The notes: generated from the letters alone by a model not told the origin. 64,000 nt of DNA from Vibrio pectenicida (GCA_024347015.1 AP024889.1:992001-1056000), one strand, 5' to 3'. Shown: positions 8,896 through 17,167, numbered from the stretch's first letter. Numbers and translations are program-made.

Positions 8896-9877
8896 CCATG
8901 TCGAACAAACCGCTTTAGTGCTTTTAGGAATGGGCGAAGATGCTGCCGCTAAGGTACTGCGTAACTTCACTCGTGACGAAACTCAGCGAGTGACGAAAGC
9001 TATGGCTAAGTTAAGCGGAATAAAAAGTAATAGTGCCAATGGTGTAATTCAAAATTTCTTTGAAGACTTTCGTCAACATAGTGGTATTAGAGGTGCGTCT
9101 AAAGAATACTTATCTAAAACCTTACGTAAAGCATTGGGGAGCGATCTAGCGAAAGGGTTACTCAATACGCTATATGGTGATGAGATTAGTAATAATATGC
9201 AGCGGTTACAATGGGTTGAGTCAGATGTCTTGGCGAGATTTATCGCTAAAGAACACCCTCAGATGCAAGCTATTTTCCTTGCTTATTTACCTGCAGAAAG
9301 CTCATCGGCTGTGCTTAAAAGTATGCCGGAAAATGATCATGATGAGTTGTTGTATCGGATTGCGCAAATGCAAGATATTGATCATCAAGTGGCTAGTGAT
9401 CTTAACGATCTTATCGAACGTTGCATTGAGCAGGTATCTGTCAGTCAAAGTGCTCCTTTATCTGGGGTGAAACAAGTGGCAGATATTATTAATCGATTCG
9501 AAGGTGATAGAGGATCACTGATGGAGATGCTTAAACTGCACGACGAAGAAGTAGTGAGTGAAATTGAGAAAAATATGTTTGATTTCATGGTATTGGGACG
9601 TCAACCTGAAGAGACCATGGACCGCTTGGTTCAACAAGTACCAATGGAGCTATGGTCTTTAGCGCTTAAAGGAGCTGAGATTCAGCTGCAACTCGCGATT
9701 AAAAGTGCCATGCCCCAACGTATGGTTAAGGCGTTAGAAGATGATATGGAAGTTAGAGGCGCTGTTCCATTAAGTCGTGTAGAACGCGCAAGGCAAGATA
9801 TTATGCAGATGGTTCGTGAGCTTGATGACGCTGATGAAATAGAGTTAGTCCTTTATGACGAACCCAGAGTGGAGTAA
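8858..9877 (+). CDS. fliG: Flagellar motor switch protein FliG, lateral-type
   Basis: FliG is the C-ring component that contacts FliF, FliM and the stator. The product has 339 residues, the usual FliG length. The N-terminal region QTALVLLGMGEDAAAKVL, the EHPQMQAIFLAYLP middle motif (the EHPQ signature) and the C-terminal charged torque helix near residues 280-325 (RGAVPLSRVERARQDIMQMV) are all visible. The ATG at 8858 lies inside the 3' end of fliF, giving a 38-base overlap in a different frame. fliH follows after 3 bases. Confidence 0.95.
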   Translation: MNTAELKQKPMLSHVEQTALVLLGMGEDAAAKVLRNFTRDETQRVTKAMAKLSGIKSNSANGVIQNFFEDFRQHSGIRGASKEYLSKTLRKALGSDLAKGLLNTLYGDEISNNMQRLQWVESDVLARFIAKEHPQMQAIFLAYLPAESSSAVLKSMPENDHDELLYRIAQMQDIDHQVASDLNDLIERCIEQVSVSQSAPLSGVKQVADIINRFEGDRGSLMEMLKLHDEEVVSEIEKNMFDFMVLGRQPEETMDRLVQQVPMELWSLALKGAEIQLQLAIKSAMPQRMVKALEDDMEVRGAVPLSRVERARQDIMQMVRELDDADEIELVLYDEPRVE

Positions 9878-9880
9878 CCA

Positions 9881-10630
9881 ATGTCACTAACCGAATCTGA
9901 TTTTATTGAGCTTCCAGTATCAGGCTATCGTATTCATCGTTTCCCTCCTTTGGCCAAACCGATAGAAGTCGATGACAGTTTTGAACTTGATGAAAATTGG
10001 CAGGATCCTCAAGCTGATATTCAACAAAAGTTGCAACAAGGTTTTGAAACAGGGCTTGGTCAAGGGCATGAAGAAGGGCTTCGTCAAGGCTTAGCTCAAG
10101 GGCAGCAGCAAGGTTTACTCGAGGGGCAGAAAGAGGGTTTTCAGCAAGGCTTTATTTCAGGAGAGCAGTCAGGCAAGCAAGCGTTTGGTGAAGCCACTAA
10201 ACCTGTGAATGCGATCTACCAGTCTTTATCTCATTGGCAAGCAGAGCGTGAACAGCAGCAAAGACATATTATTTGTGAATTGGTGCAGAAGGTAGCTCAA
10301 CAGGTTATTCGAGCAGAATTGACCTTGATGCCACAGCAGATTTTAGCTTTAGTTGATGAAACATTAGAGGCGATGCCGGGTAAAACCGAGAAGGTCACGG
10401 TCCACCTTAATCCGCAAGATTTAGAACGTCTTGAACAAATCAACACGGAACTTGCTAAAGAATGGAAGCTAGTGGCAAATCCTGATCTACAACCAGGTGG
10501 TTGCCAATTGGTTACAGAAGATGCTGAGGCTGATGCGAGCTGTGACTCACGTCTGCAAGCTTGTATGGATAATGTTAAACAGCATTTGCTCGATGAAGTC
10601 ACTCAAATAAGTGAAGAGGCCAATGACTAA
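9881..10630 (+). CDS. fliH: Flagellar export ATPase regulator FliH with a long GxxxG array, lateral-type
   Basis: FliH binds and restrains the export ATPase FliI and tethers it to the C-ring. The 249-residue product has an acidic N-terminus, a helical segment with glycine at every fourth residue from Gly54 to Gly98 (12 glycines in register, encoded at 10040-10174), and a C-terminal V-ATPase E-subunit-like domain (about 130-240) with HLNPQDLERL. GxxxG arrays are known in FliH and its secretion relatives. Its stop overlaps the start of fliI by 8 bases. Confidence 0.9.
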   Translation: MSLTESDFIELPVSGYRIHRFPPLAKPIEVDDSFELDENWQDPQADIQQKLQQGFETGLGQGHEEGLRQGLAQGQQQGLLEGQKEGFQQGFISGEQSGKQAFGEATKPVNAIYQSLSHWQAEREQQQRHIICELVQKVAQQVIRAELTLMPQQILALVDETLEAMPGKTEKVTVHLNPQDLERLEQINTELAKEWKLVANPDLQPGGCQLVTEDAEADASCDSRLQACMDNVKQHLLDEVTQISEEAND

Positions 10631-11969
10631 CACACAAGCTTTTGATCTGCTTTCCGAGCGTACCAGTGAAGCGATTGCATCACTTGACTCGATTCCAATT
10701 GCTCGAGTCACAGGCAGGCTGGTAAAAGTAACGGGCACCATGCTTCAGGCTGTGGGCTGTCGCTTTAAATTGGAGCAACGCTGCCTCGTGGAAACTTCCC
10801 AAGGCGATATGATTGAAGCTCAGGTTGTGGGCTTTGATCATGCCATTGCTTTTTTGATGCCGATACGGCGTCTTGGCGGTTTATTTGCTGGAGCAAAAGT
10901 GATACCGCTGGATGGAGATAGCACGGTTGAGTTGGGTGAACATTGGTTAGGGCGAGTCGTCAACGGATTAGGAGAAGTGCTGGATGATGGGCCAAGTTTG
11001 CGCGGTGGTGATCGTGTTTCCTTGGAGCCCAGGATCGTCAATCCGCTAAAGCGTAGGCCTGTTGATTCTCCACTAAATATTGGGGTTCGAGCGATTAATG
11101 GTTTACTTTCGGTTGGCAAAGGTCAGCGTATTGGTCTGATGGCAGGAAGCGGGGTAGGCAAAAGCATGTTGCTTGGTATGATAGCTCAAAATACCGAAGC
11201 GGATGTGATTGTAGTGGGTTTAATAGGTGAGCGTGGGCGTGAAGTTCGTGAATTTATTGAAACGAATTTAAGTAAAGAAGCTCGCAGTAAAGCCGTTATT
11301 ATTGTTGCACCTGCGGATGAGTCTCCGTTAATGAGACTGAGAGCAACATTACTATGTCACCGAGTTGCAGAATATTTTCGTGATAAAAGTAAAGATGTTT
11401 TGTTGGTGATGGATTCCCTAACACGTTATGCCATGGCCCAACGTGAGATAGCATTATCCTTGGGAGAGCCTCCAGCGACCCGTGGTTACCCACCTTCGGT
11501 CTTTAATGTTTTGCCACAATTACTCGAACGCTCGGGCAATGGAGAGAACCCGAGTGGAAGCCTGACGGCAATTTATACCATTCTTGCAGCAGGGGATGAC
11601 CAACAAGATCCTGTGGTCGACTCAGCACGAGCGATTCTAGATGGCCATGTTGTCCTGTCTAGAAAACTGGCAGAGCAGGGGCATTATCCAGCAATAGATA
11701 TTGGTGCTTCTATCAGCCGCTGTATGAATTCGTGCGTTCCAGCCGAGCATTTGAAACTTGCCAATGAGTTTAGAAAAGCATACTCAAGCTACCTTGAAGT
11801 TAAAGACCTTATCCCTTTAGGTGGCTACCAGCCTGGCCAGAATCCTAAATTAGATAGTTATATCGCCATGTATCCTCGACTCAGCATGTACCTTCAGCAA
11901 GCAGCAGACTGCTCGGTTGATTTTTCACAAAGTTTAGCGGAACTGGTGCAAATATTTCAGCAATCATAG
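10623..11969 (+). CDS. fliI: Flagellar export ATPase FliI, lateral-type
   Basis: FliI is the F1-beta-like ATPase that energises unfolding and delivery of export substrates. Walker A (GSGVGKSMLLGMIA), the ERGREVREF segment, the Walker B LLVMDSLTRYAMAQREI stretch and the GEPPATRGYPPSVF motif are all present. I chose ATG 10623 (448 residues), which overlaps the fliH stop; a GTG at 10611 would add four residues (MKRP) and cannot be excluded. fliJ starts 9 bases downstream. Confidence 0.95.
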   Translation: MTNTQAFDLLSERTSEAIASLDSIPIARVTGRLVKVTGTMLQAVGCRFKLEQRCLVETSQGDMIEAQVVGFDHAIAFLMPIRRLGGLFAGAKVIPLDGDSTVELGEHWLGRVVNGLGEVLDDGPSLRGGDRVSLEPRIVNPLKRRPVDSPLNIGVRAINGLLSVGKGQRIGLMAGSGVGKSMLLGMIAQNTEADVIVVGLIGERGREVREFIETNLSKEARSKAVIIVAPADESPLMRLRATLLCHRVAEYFRDKSKDVLLVMDSLTRYAMAQREIALSLGEPPATRGYPPSVFNVLPQLLERSGNGENPSGSLTAIYTILAAGDDQQDPVVDSARAILDGHVVLSRKLAEQGHYPAIDIGASISRCMNSCVPAEHLKLANEFRKAYSSYLEVKDLIPLGGYQPGQNPKLDSYIAMYPRLSMYLQQAADCSVDFSQSLAELVQIFQQS

Positions 11970-11978
11970 GGGAAGTGA

Positions 11979-12425
11979 ATGCAGTCAAAGCATAGAGCGA
12001 TAAAGAAATTTTGTACATTAGCACACAAGCAGCGTGACCTAATGTGTGTGCAGCTTGACACTCTACAGCAGCAATGTGACCAAGCTAACTTGCGTATACA
12101 ACAGCTGTTGGAATTAAAAAATCAGCCGCGTCCAAAGAGTTCAAAAAATGTTCCTTTTCATCGAGAGGTATTACTCAATCAATGTCGAGTTGAAGGGGTA
12201 CTCAGTAAGATGATTGACCACCAGCAATATGAACTTCAATTGATGTATGCCCAACACCATTCTTTGCAAAACACACTTAAGCAAAAGCAGCTCAAAATTA
12301 TAGGCCTTGAGAGTAAATTAGACACTTGGCAACAAGAACACGAAATGGCATTGCAGAAAAATGAAGATGTGCTGTTAGAGGAGGCGATAAATAATAGTAT
12401 TGCGTTTAAAGTGTTAGCCCTTTAG
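11979..12425 (+). CDS. fliJ: Flagellar export chaperone-like protein FliJ, lateral-type
   Basis: FliJ is a small coiled-coil stalk protein that fits into the FliI hexamer. The 148-residue product is rich in Gln, Leu and Lys with long predicted coiled coil (roughly residues 10-130) and no membrane segment, as expected. Sequence conservation is weak in this family, so the call rests on size, composition and position right after fliI at the end of the operon. A GGGGAAGTG ribosome site precedes the ATG. It is the last flagellar gene on this side; fliK, flagellin and stator genes are not in the window. Confidence 0.82.
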   Translation: MQSKHRAIKKFCTLAHKQRDLMCVQLDTLQQQCDQANLRIQQLLELKNQPRPKSSKNVPFHREVLLNQCRVEGVLSKMIDHQQYELQLMYAQHHSLQNTLKQKQLKIIGLESKLDTWQQEHEMALQKNEDVLLEEAINNSIAFKVLAL

Positions 12426-12461
12426 GTCGTTTATTTTAATGGTATCAATAAGCGACCTAAA
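12421..12461. repeat. Inverted repeat overlapping the fliJ stop
   Basis: Nine-base arms TTTAGGTCG (12421-12429) and CGACCTAAA (12453-12461) flank a 23-base loop. There is no T tract after the second arm, so it is not a convincing intrinsic terminator. It may be an mRNA 3'-end structure protecting the flagellar transcript. Confidence 0.4.
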
Positions 12462-12612
12462 TCAAGCCATGATTAAATAGCGATACAATCTCTGGAATGA
12501 GCTTTCAGACTCTCAAATTAGCTGCTTTTTCTATTCCCAAGTATTGATAAAATTTGAGCGAGTTTGCTAGTTCAGTAAGTTCTAGCAATAGTGTGTTGTG
12601 ATAGAGGATGTT

Positions 12613-13581
12613 ATGCAGCCTACTCATTTTACAGTCATGGTTCCAAGTTATAAAGGGACAAGGTTTTTCTATTTTTCGCAACAGACAGTGATAGTTATTA
12701 AGTATGGTCTTGGGCTTATTTTGATGGTTATCGCTGGTTTAATTGCTGGGGTGTCGATACTCGCAGGCAATGTTTCTGATTCAAACCAAAAGAAAAGCAA
12801 CTTAATCAATAAAACCCACTTGCTTGAAAAGGCATTGAGTCGTTCTCATGAATCTCAAGATAATTTGGAGATAAGCCTAACTAGGAAACAGCAAGATCTT
12901 ATTTATATTGCCAATAAGCTCAGTGATATTGAATCTGCTTTGGCTTTGTCTGATGAGTCTTTGAATCTAAGAGAAAGAGTAGACAATGCCGCTCTGACAA
13001 GCGCGGTTCGCCATCAAATGATGCAGATGATACCCAATGGACGACCAGTTAAAACTGGTTATCTGTCATCACATTATGGGCATCGTATTCATCCGGTTAG
13101 TAAGGTGAAAAGTATGCATCGTGGTATTGACTATGCGGTGAATGTTGGGACGCCAATATACGCGTCAGCAGATGGTGTTATTGAAGTGGTTAGAAAAAGT
13201 AATAAGGGTTCTGGCAACTTTCTTCGAGTCGCCCATTCCTACGGCTTTACTTCGTCTTATTCACATCTCAGTGCGTTTAAGGTTAAGCGTGGTGAATATG
13301 TAAAAAAGGGTCAATTAATCGGCCTAACAGGGAACTCAGGGCTTTCGACGGGTTACCATCTTCACTATGAAATTCGTTTGGTTGGGCGCTCTCTCGATCC
13401 TTTGCCTTTTACCAAATGGGAAATGAATAATTTTGATGCGATTTTTAAATCGAACGAGGATGTACAATGGGATTACTTAGTAAACAGAATAGAGAATCAA
13501 ATGGCCACAGCTCTCAAACTGTCATCGCAGAAGGCACCTTTATCGAAGGACAGCTCAAACTTACTTGTCACATCCAGATAG
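12613..13581 (+). CDS. Membrane-anchored M23 (LytM-type) peptidase, bactofilin partner
   Basis: Zn-dependent endopeptidase acting on peptidoglycan crosslinks in the periplasm. A membrane anchor lies near residues 30-50 of the product (YGLGLILMVIAGLIAGVSIL), followed by a coiled coil (about 60-120) and an M23 domain (about 150-275). Metal ligands are visible in MHRGIDYAV (His..Asp) and in the YHLHYEIRL motif (HxH). ATG 12613 is preferred; a GTG at 12598 would add five residues. The gene ends 115 bases inside the bactofilin gene in another frame. M23-bactofilin pairs are known cell-shape modules (for example in Helicobacter), so a role in local wall remodelling is inferred. Confidence 0.88.
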   Translation: MQPTHFTVMVPSYKGTRFFYFSQQTVIVIKYGLGLILMVIAGLIAGVSILAGNVSDSNQKKSNLINKTHLLEKALSRSHESQDNLEISLTRKQQDLIYIANKLSDIESALALSDESLNLRERVDNAALTSAVRHQMMQMIPNGRPVKTGYLSSHYGHRIHPVSKVKSMHRGIDYAVNVGTPIYASADGVIEVVRKSNKGSGNFLRVAHSYGFTSSYSHLSAFKVKRGEYVKKGQLIGLTGNSGLSTGYHLHYEIRLVGRSLDPLPFTKWEMNNFDAIFKSNEDVQWDYLVNRIENQMATALKLSSQKAPLSKDSSNLLVTSR

Positions 13582-13907
13582 ATGGTCAGGTAAAAGGGAA
13601 TATTGAAACAGACAGGTGTGTCACCATTAGCGCAGCAGGTTCGGTGGAAGGAGCGATTCGATGTGAGTGTCTAATTGTTAATGGTCGTTTTTTAGGTAAG
13701 GTGTATTCTAAAAGTTTACAAATACTTGAGCACGGATATCTTGAAGGTGAAGTATCGGCAACTGAGTTTACGATAGAGAAAGGAGGCGTGTTTTTGGGTA
13801 GCTCAAAGAATATCAAAACTGAAGAAGTAGTCCCTTTAGAGAGTGTGAAAAAACGTGATAAAACGCTACCTCAGCAAAGTAAAAAAGACGCACAGCAATA
13901 CGCTTAG
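13467..13907 (+). CDS. Bactofilin
   Basis: Bactofilins are small polymer-forming cytoskeletal proteins that scaffold peptidoglycan enzymes. The 146-residue product has the standard short N-terminus MGLLSKQN, then the beta-helix core (about residues 18-115) with the signature QTVIAEGTFIEGQLK and IDGQVKGNIE, and hydrophobic/glycine repeats every six or so residues. A basic, disordered tail follows. The start lies within the upstream peptidase gene, and the family-typical N-terminus supports this start, making the 115-base overlap real. Confidence 0.92.
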   Translation: MGLLSKQNRESNGHSSQTVIAEGTFIEGQLKLTCHIQIDGQVKGNIETDRCVTISAAGSVEGAIRCECLIVNGRFLGKVYSKSLQILEHGYLEGEVSATEFTIEKGGVFLGSSKNIKTEEVVPLESVKKRDKTLPQQSKKDAQQYA

Positions 13908-14168
13908 TGGGCGCTAAAAACGAAATAAACAAATCGTGTACTGTCAGCACGGCTTTTGCTTTTTTGATAAGTTTATTTATATTAACCTGCGCTAAGCTTT
14001 AAGTGATGTTATTTTGTTGTCATCAACAGGGTCTTAAGTTCAGGTTACTCGCCTGTCTCTTTATGATAGGCAGCTAGCAAATCCATTTATTAAATACTCT
14101 AGCTTGGAACTTGTGCTCTTGAGTGAATGATTGACTGAGACCATTTTTGCACTTGGACAAGGATAGAC

Positions 14169-14879
14169 GTGATTAGCCAGTACACATGTGATGATTTGAT
14201 ATTTGATGTAGAGAAGATGACGGTGACTACCACCCACCATAGCCGTTCTCTTAACTACAATGAATGTTTGTTACTGAAAATATTATTAGACAATGCCAAT
14301 CAGGTATTAGCAAAAGAAGCGCTTAAGTCGGCAGGTTGGCCAGATACTATAGTGACAGATTCTTCATTGCAAAAATCCATTCAGAAGATTCGCTTAGTGA
14401 TTGCTATTTCTAATTCCGTGGAACTTAAGACCATCGTTGGAGTTGGGTATATGCTTTCTTGCGAGTGTTCCGGACATGTTGATCCAGTTGAGTTGACACC
14501 ATCTGTTGATAATCGAAGAAAATCACTGTCACCGAAAGCTTGGGCTAGGCTTGCACTGTGTGTTGGAAGCATTATTTTGCTTATTGCATCGTCACTTGAG
14601 TTTACCAAAGTGACTAATACGCGGCTAATATCCTACCTTAACCCTGGCTATGATCTTCTTGATGTTGGGGGTAAGCAGGTTCTACGCAGGCATAATGCTG
14701 AAATTCCGCCTCAAGTATTAGAGATGATAAAGGCTTCTCAGTGTAACTGTTTGTATTTTTTTGCTTTTAACAGTGGTCGTTACAATCTTTCGGTTCATGA
14801 TAAAGTTACTCATCGGAGCGAAACCTATTTAGTTGAAGAAGCAATGCTTCCCAAGTTAGCGAGGGAGTTGGCGAAATGA
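14169..14879 (+). CDS. ToxR-like membrane-bound winged-helix regulator
   Basis: The 236-residue protein has a cytoplasmic OmpR/ToxR-type winged-helix DNA-binding domain (about 5-100; SLNYNECLLLKILLDN, DSSLQKSIQKIRL and KTIVGVGYML), a single membrane helix (about 125-145, LALCVGSIILLIASSLEF) and a periplasmic tail of about 90 residues with a CNC cysteine pair. This is the layout of ToxR, TcpP and CadC. It starts with GTG. The next gene overlaps by ATGA and encodes a ToxS-like single-pass protein. It is not ToxR itself; its target is unknown, with the neighbouring outer membrane protein as an obvious candidate. Confidence 0.82.
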   Translation: MISQYTCDDLIFDVEKMTVTTTHHSRSLNYNECLLLKILLDNANQVLAKEALKSAGWPDTIVTDSSLQKSIQKIRLVIAISNSVELKTIVGVGYMLSCECSGHVDPVELTPSVDNRRKSLSPKAWARLALCVGSIILLIASSLEFTKVTNTRLISYLNPGYDLLDVGGKQVLRRHNAEIPPQVLEMIKASQCNCLYFFAFNSGRYNLSVHDKVTHRSETYLVEEAMLPKLARELAK

Positions 14880-15349
14880 AGAGCCTTAAGTTTTGGATAG
14901 CTATTTTTGTTGCCTCATTGATTGTTTATGTCAGTTCGTTGTACTTTAGTAGCCAGCAACTGCTTATAGAAGGGCGTTATGTCGCGCGTATTCAAGGGTA
15001 TTCTCAAACTAATGGTTATTGGCGCGAAAGACTAGAGTTGAATCTCAATCGAGAGCAGATTGAATCCACTATATCCATTGAAGGTGATGGGTTGGAAGGT
15101 GTGGCTATATTTGCGATAAATGGTGAAGTTGCGCAATCTGAAAATGGCGCTTTTGAGTTGTCTTATTCAACCAAACCTATCCAGACTTCTAAAGTTATTG
15201 ATGGCTATCATGCGGTTAGTTACACTTCGCTATTTTTATCAGGTAAATCAAATAACGTTTTGGTTTATCAAAATGAAGATATACTGATGTTGGAAGGACC
15301 AAGGAGTTCGGTGATGCTGACACGCAGCAAAGATTCGGTGTTTAGATAA
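14876..15349 (+). CDS. Single-pass periplasmic protein, possible ToxS-like partner of the upstream regulator
   Basis: A 157-residue protein with one N-terminal membrane helix (about 5-25, FWIAIFVASLIVYVSSLYF) and a periplasmic domain predicted to be mostly beta. I do not recognise the domain by motif. Coupling to the ToxR-like gene by a 4-base overlap, its size and topology match ToxS-type effectors that stabilise the periplasmic part of the regulator; this function is inferred from context. No cysteine is present in it. Confidence 0.65.
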   Translation: MKSLKFWIAIFVASLIVYVSSLYFSSQQLLIEGRYVARIQGYSQTNGYWRERLELNLNREQIESTISIEGDGLEGVAIFAINGEVAQSENGAFELSYSTKPIQTSKVIDGYHAVSYTSLFLSGKSNNVLVYQNEDILMLEGPRSSVMLTRSKDSVFR

Positions 15350-15372
15350 AAAACTCCCGGCAAAGCCGGGAG
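15347..15372 (-). terminator. Intrinsic terminator of the outer membrane protein gene
   Basis: Eight-base arms CTCCCGGC (15354-15361) and GCCGGGAG (15365-15372) with a 3-base loop. On the minus strand the stem is followed by a T run (complement of A run 15347-15353), so it terminates transcription of the leftward gene ending at 15400. The A run overlaps the end of the rightward upstream gene. Confidence 0.9.
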
Positions 15373-15399
15373 AGATAAGGACAGTGTTTAGGTTTAGTA

Positions 15400-16041
15400 C
15401 TAGAAGTGGTACTGAACGTTAGCCATAATCGTTACGTCGTCTTCGATTTGTACTGAAGAGCTTTGGACATCAACTATACCATCATGATGATATTCACTTC
15501 TTTCTACTGGCTCTGCTTCATTATGGAACGTGTACGCAATCTCTGCGCCAAAACTCCAATTTTTAGTCAATCTATAGTCTAGACCAGTTTGAACACCATA
15601 GGTGAATCCATCCATATAATCTACATCGTTTTCAAAGAACTCGTAGCCCATATGTGCGCCCACAGTCCAGTTTAGCTTGTTAGCAATAGGCAACATATAA
15701 TCATAGCTGGCTGTTAGGTCAGTGCGGTCAGCAGTATCATCATCCGAGTCAACATCTAATGTTAGAGCGTCGTATGCAATCCCGAACTTGACTCTATGAT
15801 GGTCATTAATAATAGCACCACCACTGATACCAAGGATAGCTGAAGCATCTGTATCTGAACTTCCATTGTAGTTTTCTTCTGGAAGCATACTGTTTTCGTA
15901 GGCGCTGTCTACTTTACCACTTACATGTGTACCAGCATCAAAACCGACAAAGTAGTCATACGTGTTTTCTGCGTTTGCACCAAACGTGGTTGCTGCTGCT
16001 AGTGCACCCAAAGCGAAAAGTTTTACTGTTTTGTTTTGCAT
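15400..16041 (-). CDS. Outer membrane beta-barrel protein, porin-family
   Basis: A 213-residue protein with a signal peptide (MQNKTVKLFALGALAAATTF, cleavage probably after ANA at about residue 24). The mature part alternates aromatic and polar residues in amphipathic strands (for example TVGAHMGYEFF, YGVQTGLDYRL, SFGAEIAYTFH) and ends in a terminal Phe preceded by NVQYH, the outer-membrane assembly signal. Size fits an 8-strand barrel of the OmpA/OmpW/Ail kind. Substrate or partner is unknown. It is convergent with the ToxR-like pair, and ToxR family members commonly regulate outer membrane proteins. Confidence 0.85.
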   Translation of the reverse strand: MQNKTVKLFALGALAAATTFGANAENTYDYFVGFDAGTHVSGKVDSAYENSMLPEENYNGSSDTDASAILGISGGAIINDHHRVKFGIAYDALTLDVDSDDDTADRTDLTASYDYMLPIANKLNWTVGAHMGYEFFENDVDYMDGFTYGVQTGLDYRLTKNWSFGAEIAYTFHNEAEPVERSEYHHDGIVDVQSSSVQIEDDVTIMANVQYHF

Positions 16042-16504
16042 AATGTATTCCCTATGTATCTAAAGCTAACAAGTAGCTGACTCTGTTGTTATCGATTTTT
16101 TGTTTCACGCTGCGGTGAAAGTGGTGGCTAAGTTAGAGCCTTGAGTCTAAAAACTGAAAGGAATCACACGGAATTGAGCAGAAAAAAAATAAATCCTAAT
16201 TATTTAACTTTTTTGTTTTCTTTTTTCATTTTAAACGATTGTTATTATTTGCTTTTGTGAGCTTGTTACCTTGATGGTTTTTAGCCGAAGTAGGTTGGTT
16301 TTTGTTGGTTTTCCGCGCTAAGTGCTGATGGTAAGAGTGGTTCGGTTGTTAAGTTTATTTTTACTGTGGCTTTAGTCCGTTGTTTTCTTGCCTATGCATA
16401 CTACGTTGGGTTTGCTGTTATTTAAGAAGATTTAGATGGCTTAACTATCGGCTTTGGTTACAAAGGCGAGTGAGTAAAGATCATAGGATAAGGTATAAAA
16501 CGAA
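16042..16504. other. Intergenic region upstream of the outer membrane protein gene
   Basis: This stretch of about 460 bases holds the promoter of the leftward outer membrane protein gene. The part 16180-16250 is extremely AT-rich with long A and T runs, as seen at promoters of H-NS/ToxR-controlled genes. A short hairpin TTTCAC/GTGAAA lies near 16104-16120. I see no gene. Confidence 0.35.
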
Positions 16505-16528
16505 AAAAGACGCCATAAGGCGTCTTTT
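16505..16528 (-). terminator. Terminator downstream of tRNA-Asn
   Basis: Ten-base arms AAAAGACGCC (16505-16514) and GGCGTCTTTT (16519-16528) around an ATAA loop, with A and T runs on both sides, so it could act in both directions. It lies 7 bases past the 3' end of the leftward tRNA gene. Confidence 0.85.
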
Positions 16529-16534
16529 AAAATT

Positions 16535-16610
16535 TGGCTCCCCCTGCGGGACTCGAACCTGCGACATACGGATTAACAGTCCGCCGTTCTACCAACTGAA
16601 CTAAGGGGGA
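16535..16610 (-). tRNA. tRNA-Asn (anticodon GTT)
   Basis: The minus strand reads as a 76-base tRNA with a 7-bp acceptor stem TCCCCCT pairing with AGGGGGA, D-loop AGTTCAGTTGGTAGA, anticodon loop CTGTTAATC with GTT, T-arm GGTTCGAGTCC and encoded CCA (complement at 16535-16537). It closely matches the E. coli tRNA-Asn from memory. The terminator follows immediately. Confidence 0.97.
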
Positions 16611-16745
16611 ATTGCTTTAAAACGCCGTGAATATTAGCGATGAGGTACATTAGTGTCAACTAGAAATTAGAGAATAGAAGCGATTTTTTTTTATAAAAAT
16701 CACTTTACTTTTTTGTAGGCCTTTTGGGAGAAAGGCTCAATTTAG

Positions 16746-16961
16746 TTATCCACCAAAATTGTGGATAACCGTGTTGATTAATGTGGAGAAATAAAAAAAT
16801 GCCATTTGGGAAGATATTTTAATTTATAGATAAATATTAAAAGATTATCGCTAAGTCACTGTATATTAATGTATAAGTTAGTGTTAGTGGTGGTTTTCAT
16901 GGGTAGTAATCAAAACTTATCTATGTGGTCAGTTTCATAATTTGATCAGTTGTGTGGATAA
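16746..16961. promoter_or_regulatory. Cluster of three DnaA-type boxes upstream of uvrB
   Basis: TTATCCACC at 16746-16754 (one mismatch to TTATCCACA), an exact box on the minus strand at 16760-16768 and another exact minus-strand box at 16953-16961. The first two form an inverted pair. DNA around them is AT-rich. This may bind DnaA for titration or control of uvrB; function is inferred only from the matches. Confidence 0.45.
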
Positions 16962-17107
16962 GCTGTGATTTATTTTTGTAGTATTTAAGAATACTACAGC
17001 AGACTGAAAATGAACGTATCAGGAATCACAACGACTATTTAGTTTCTGATGTATGTTGGGTTCGATATGCTGGAGAAAATGCATTTTTTTATCTTGGGCT
17101 ATTGTAT

Positions 17108-17123
17108 CTGTATATATATACAG
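17108..17123 (+). promoter_or_regulatory. LexA (SOS) box of uvrB
   Basis: CTGTATATATATACAG is a perfect palindrome matching the gamma-proteobacterial LexA consensus CTGT-N8-ACAG with the favoured TA-rich centre. It lies 45 bases before the uvrB start, the usual place for SOS control of this gene. Confidence 0.93.
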
Positions 17124-17167
17124 ACAAAATAGGCTCAGTCACTTCGTTAGATTAGATCGAGGAATAT

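Noticed and set aside
10297..10602. Minus-strand frame opposite fliH
   Set aside because: Shadow of the fliH coding strand, with Ser/Cys-rich composition typical of antisense frames.
13931..13976. Possible terminator after the bactofilin gene
   Set aside because: Only a four-base stem with a long loop is possible before the T run; too weak to call.
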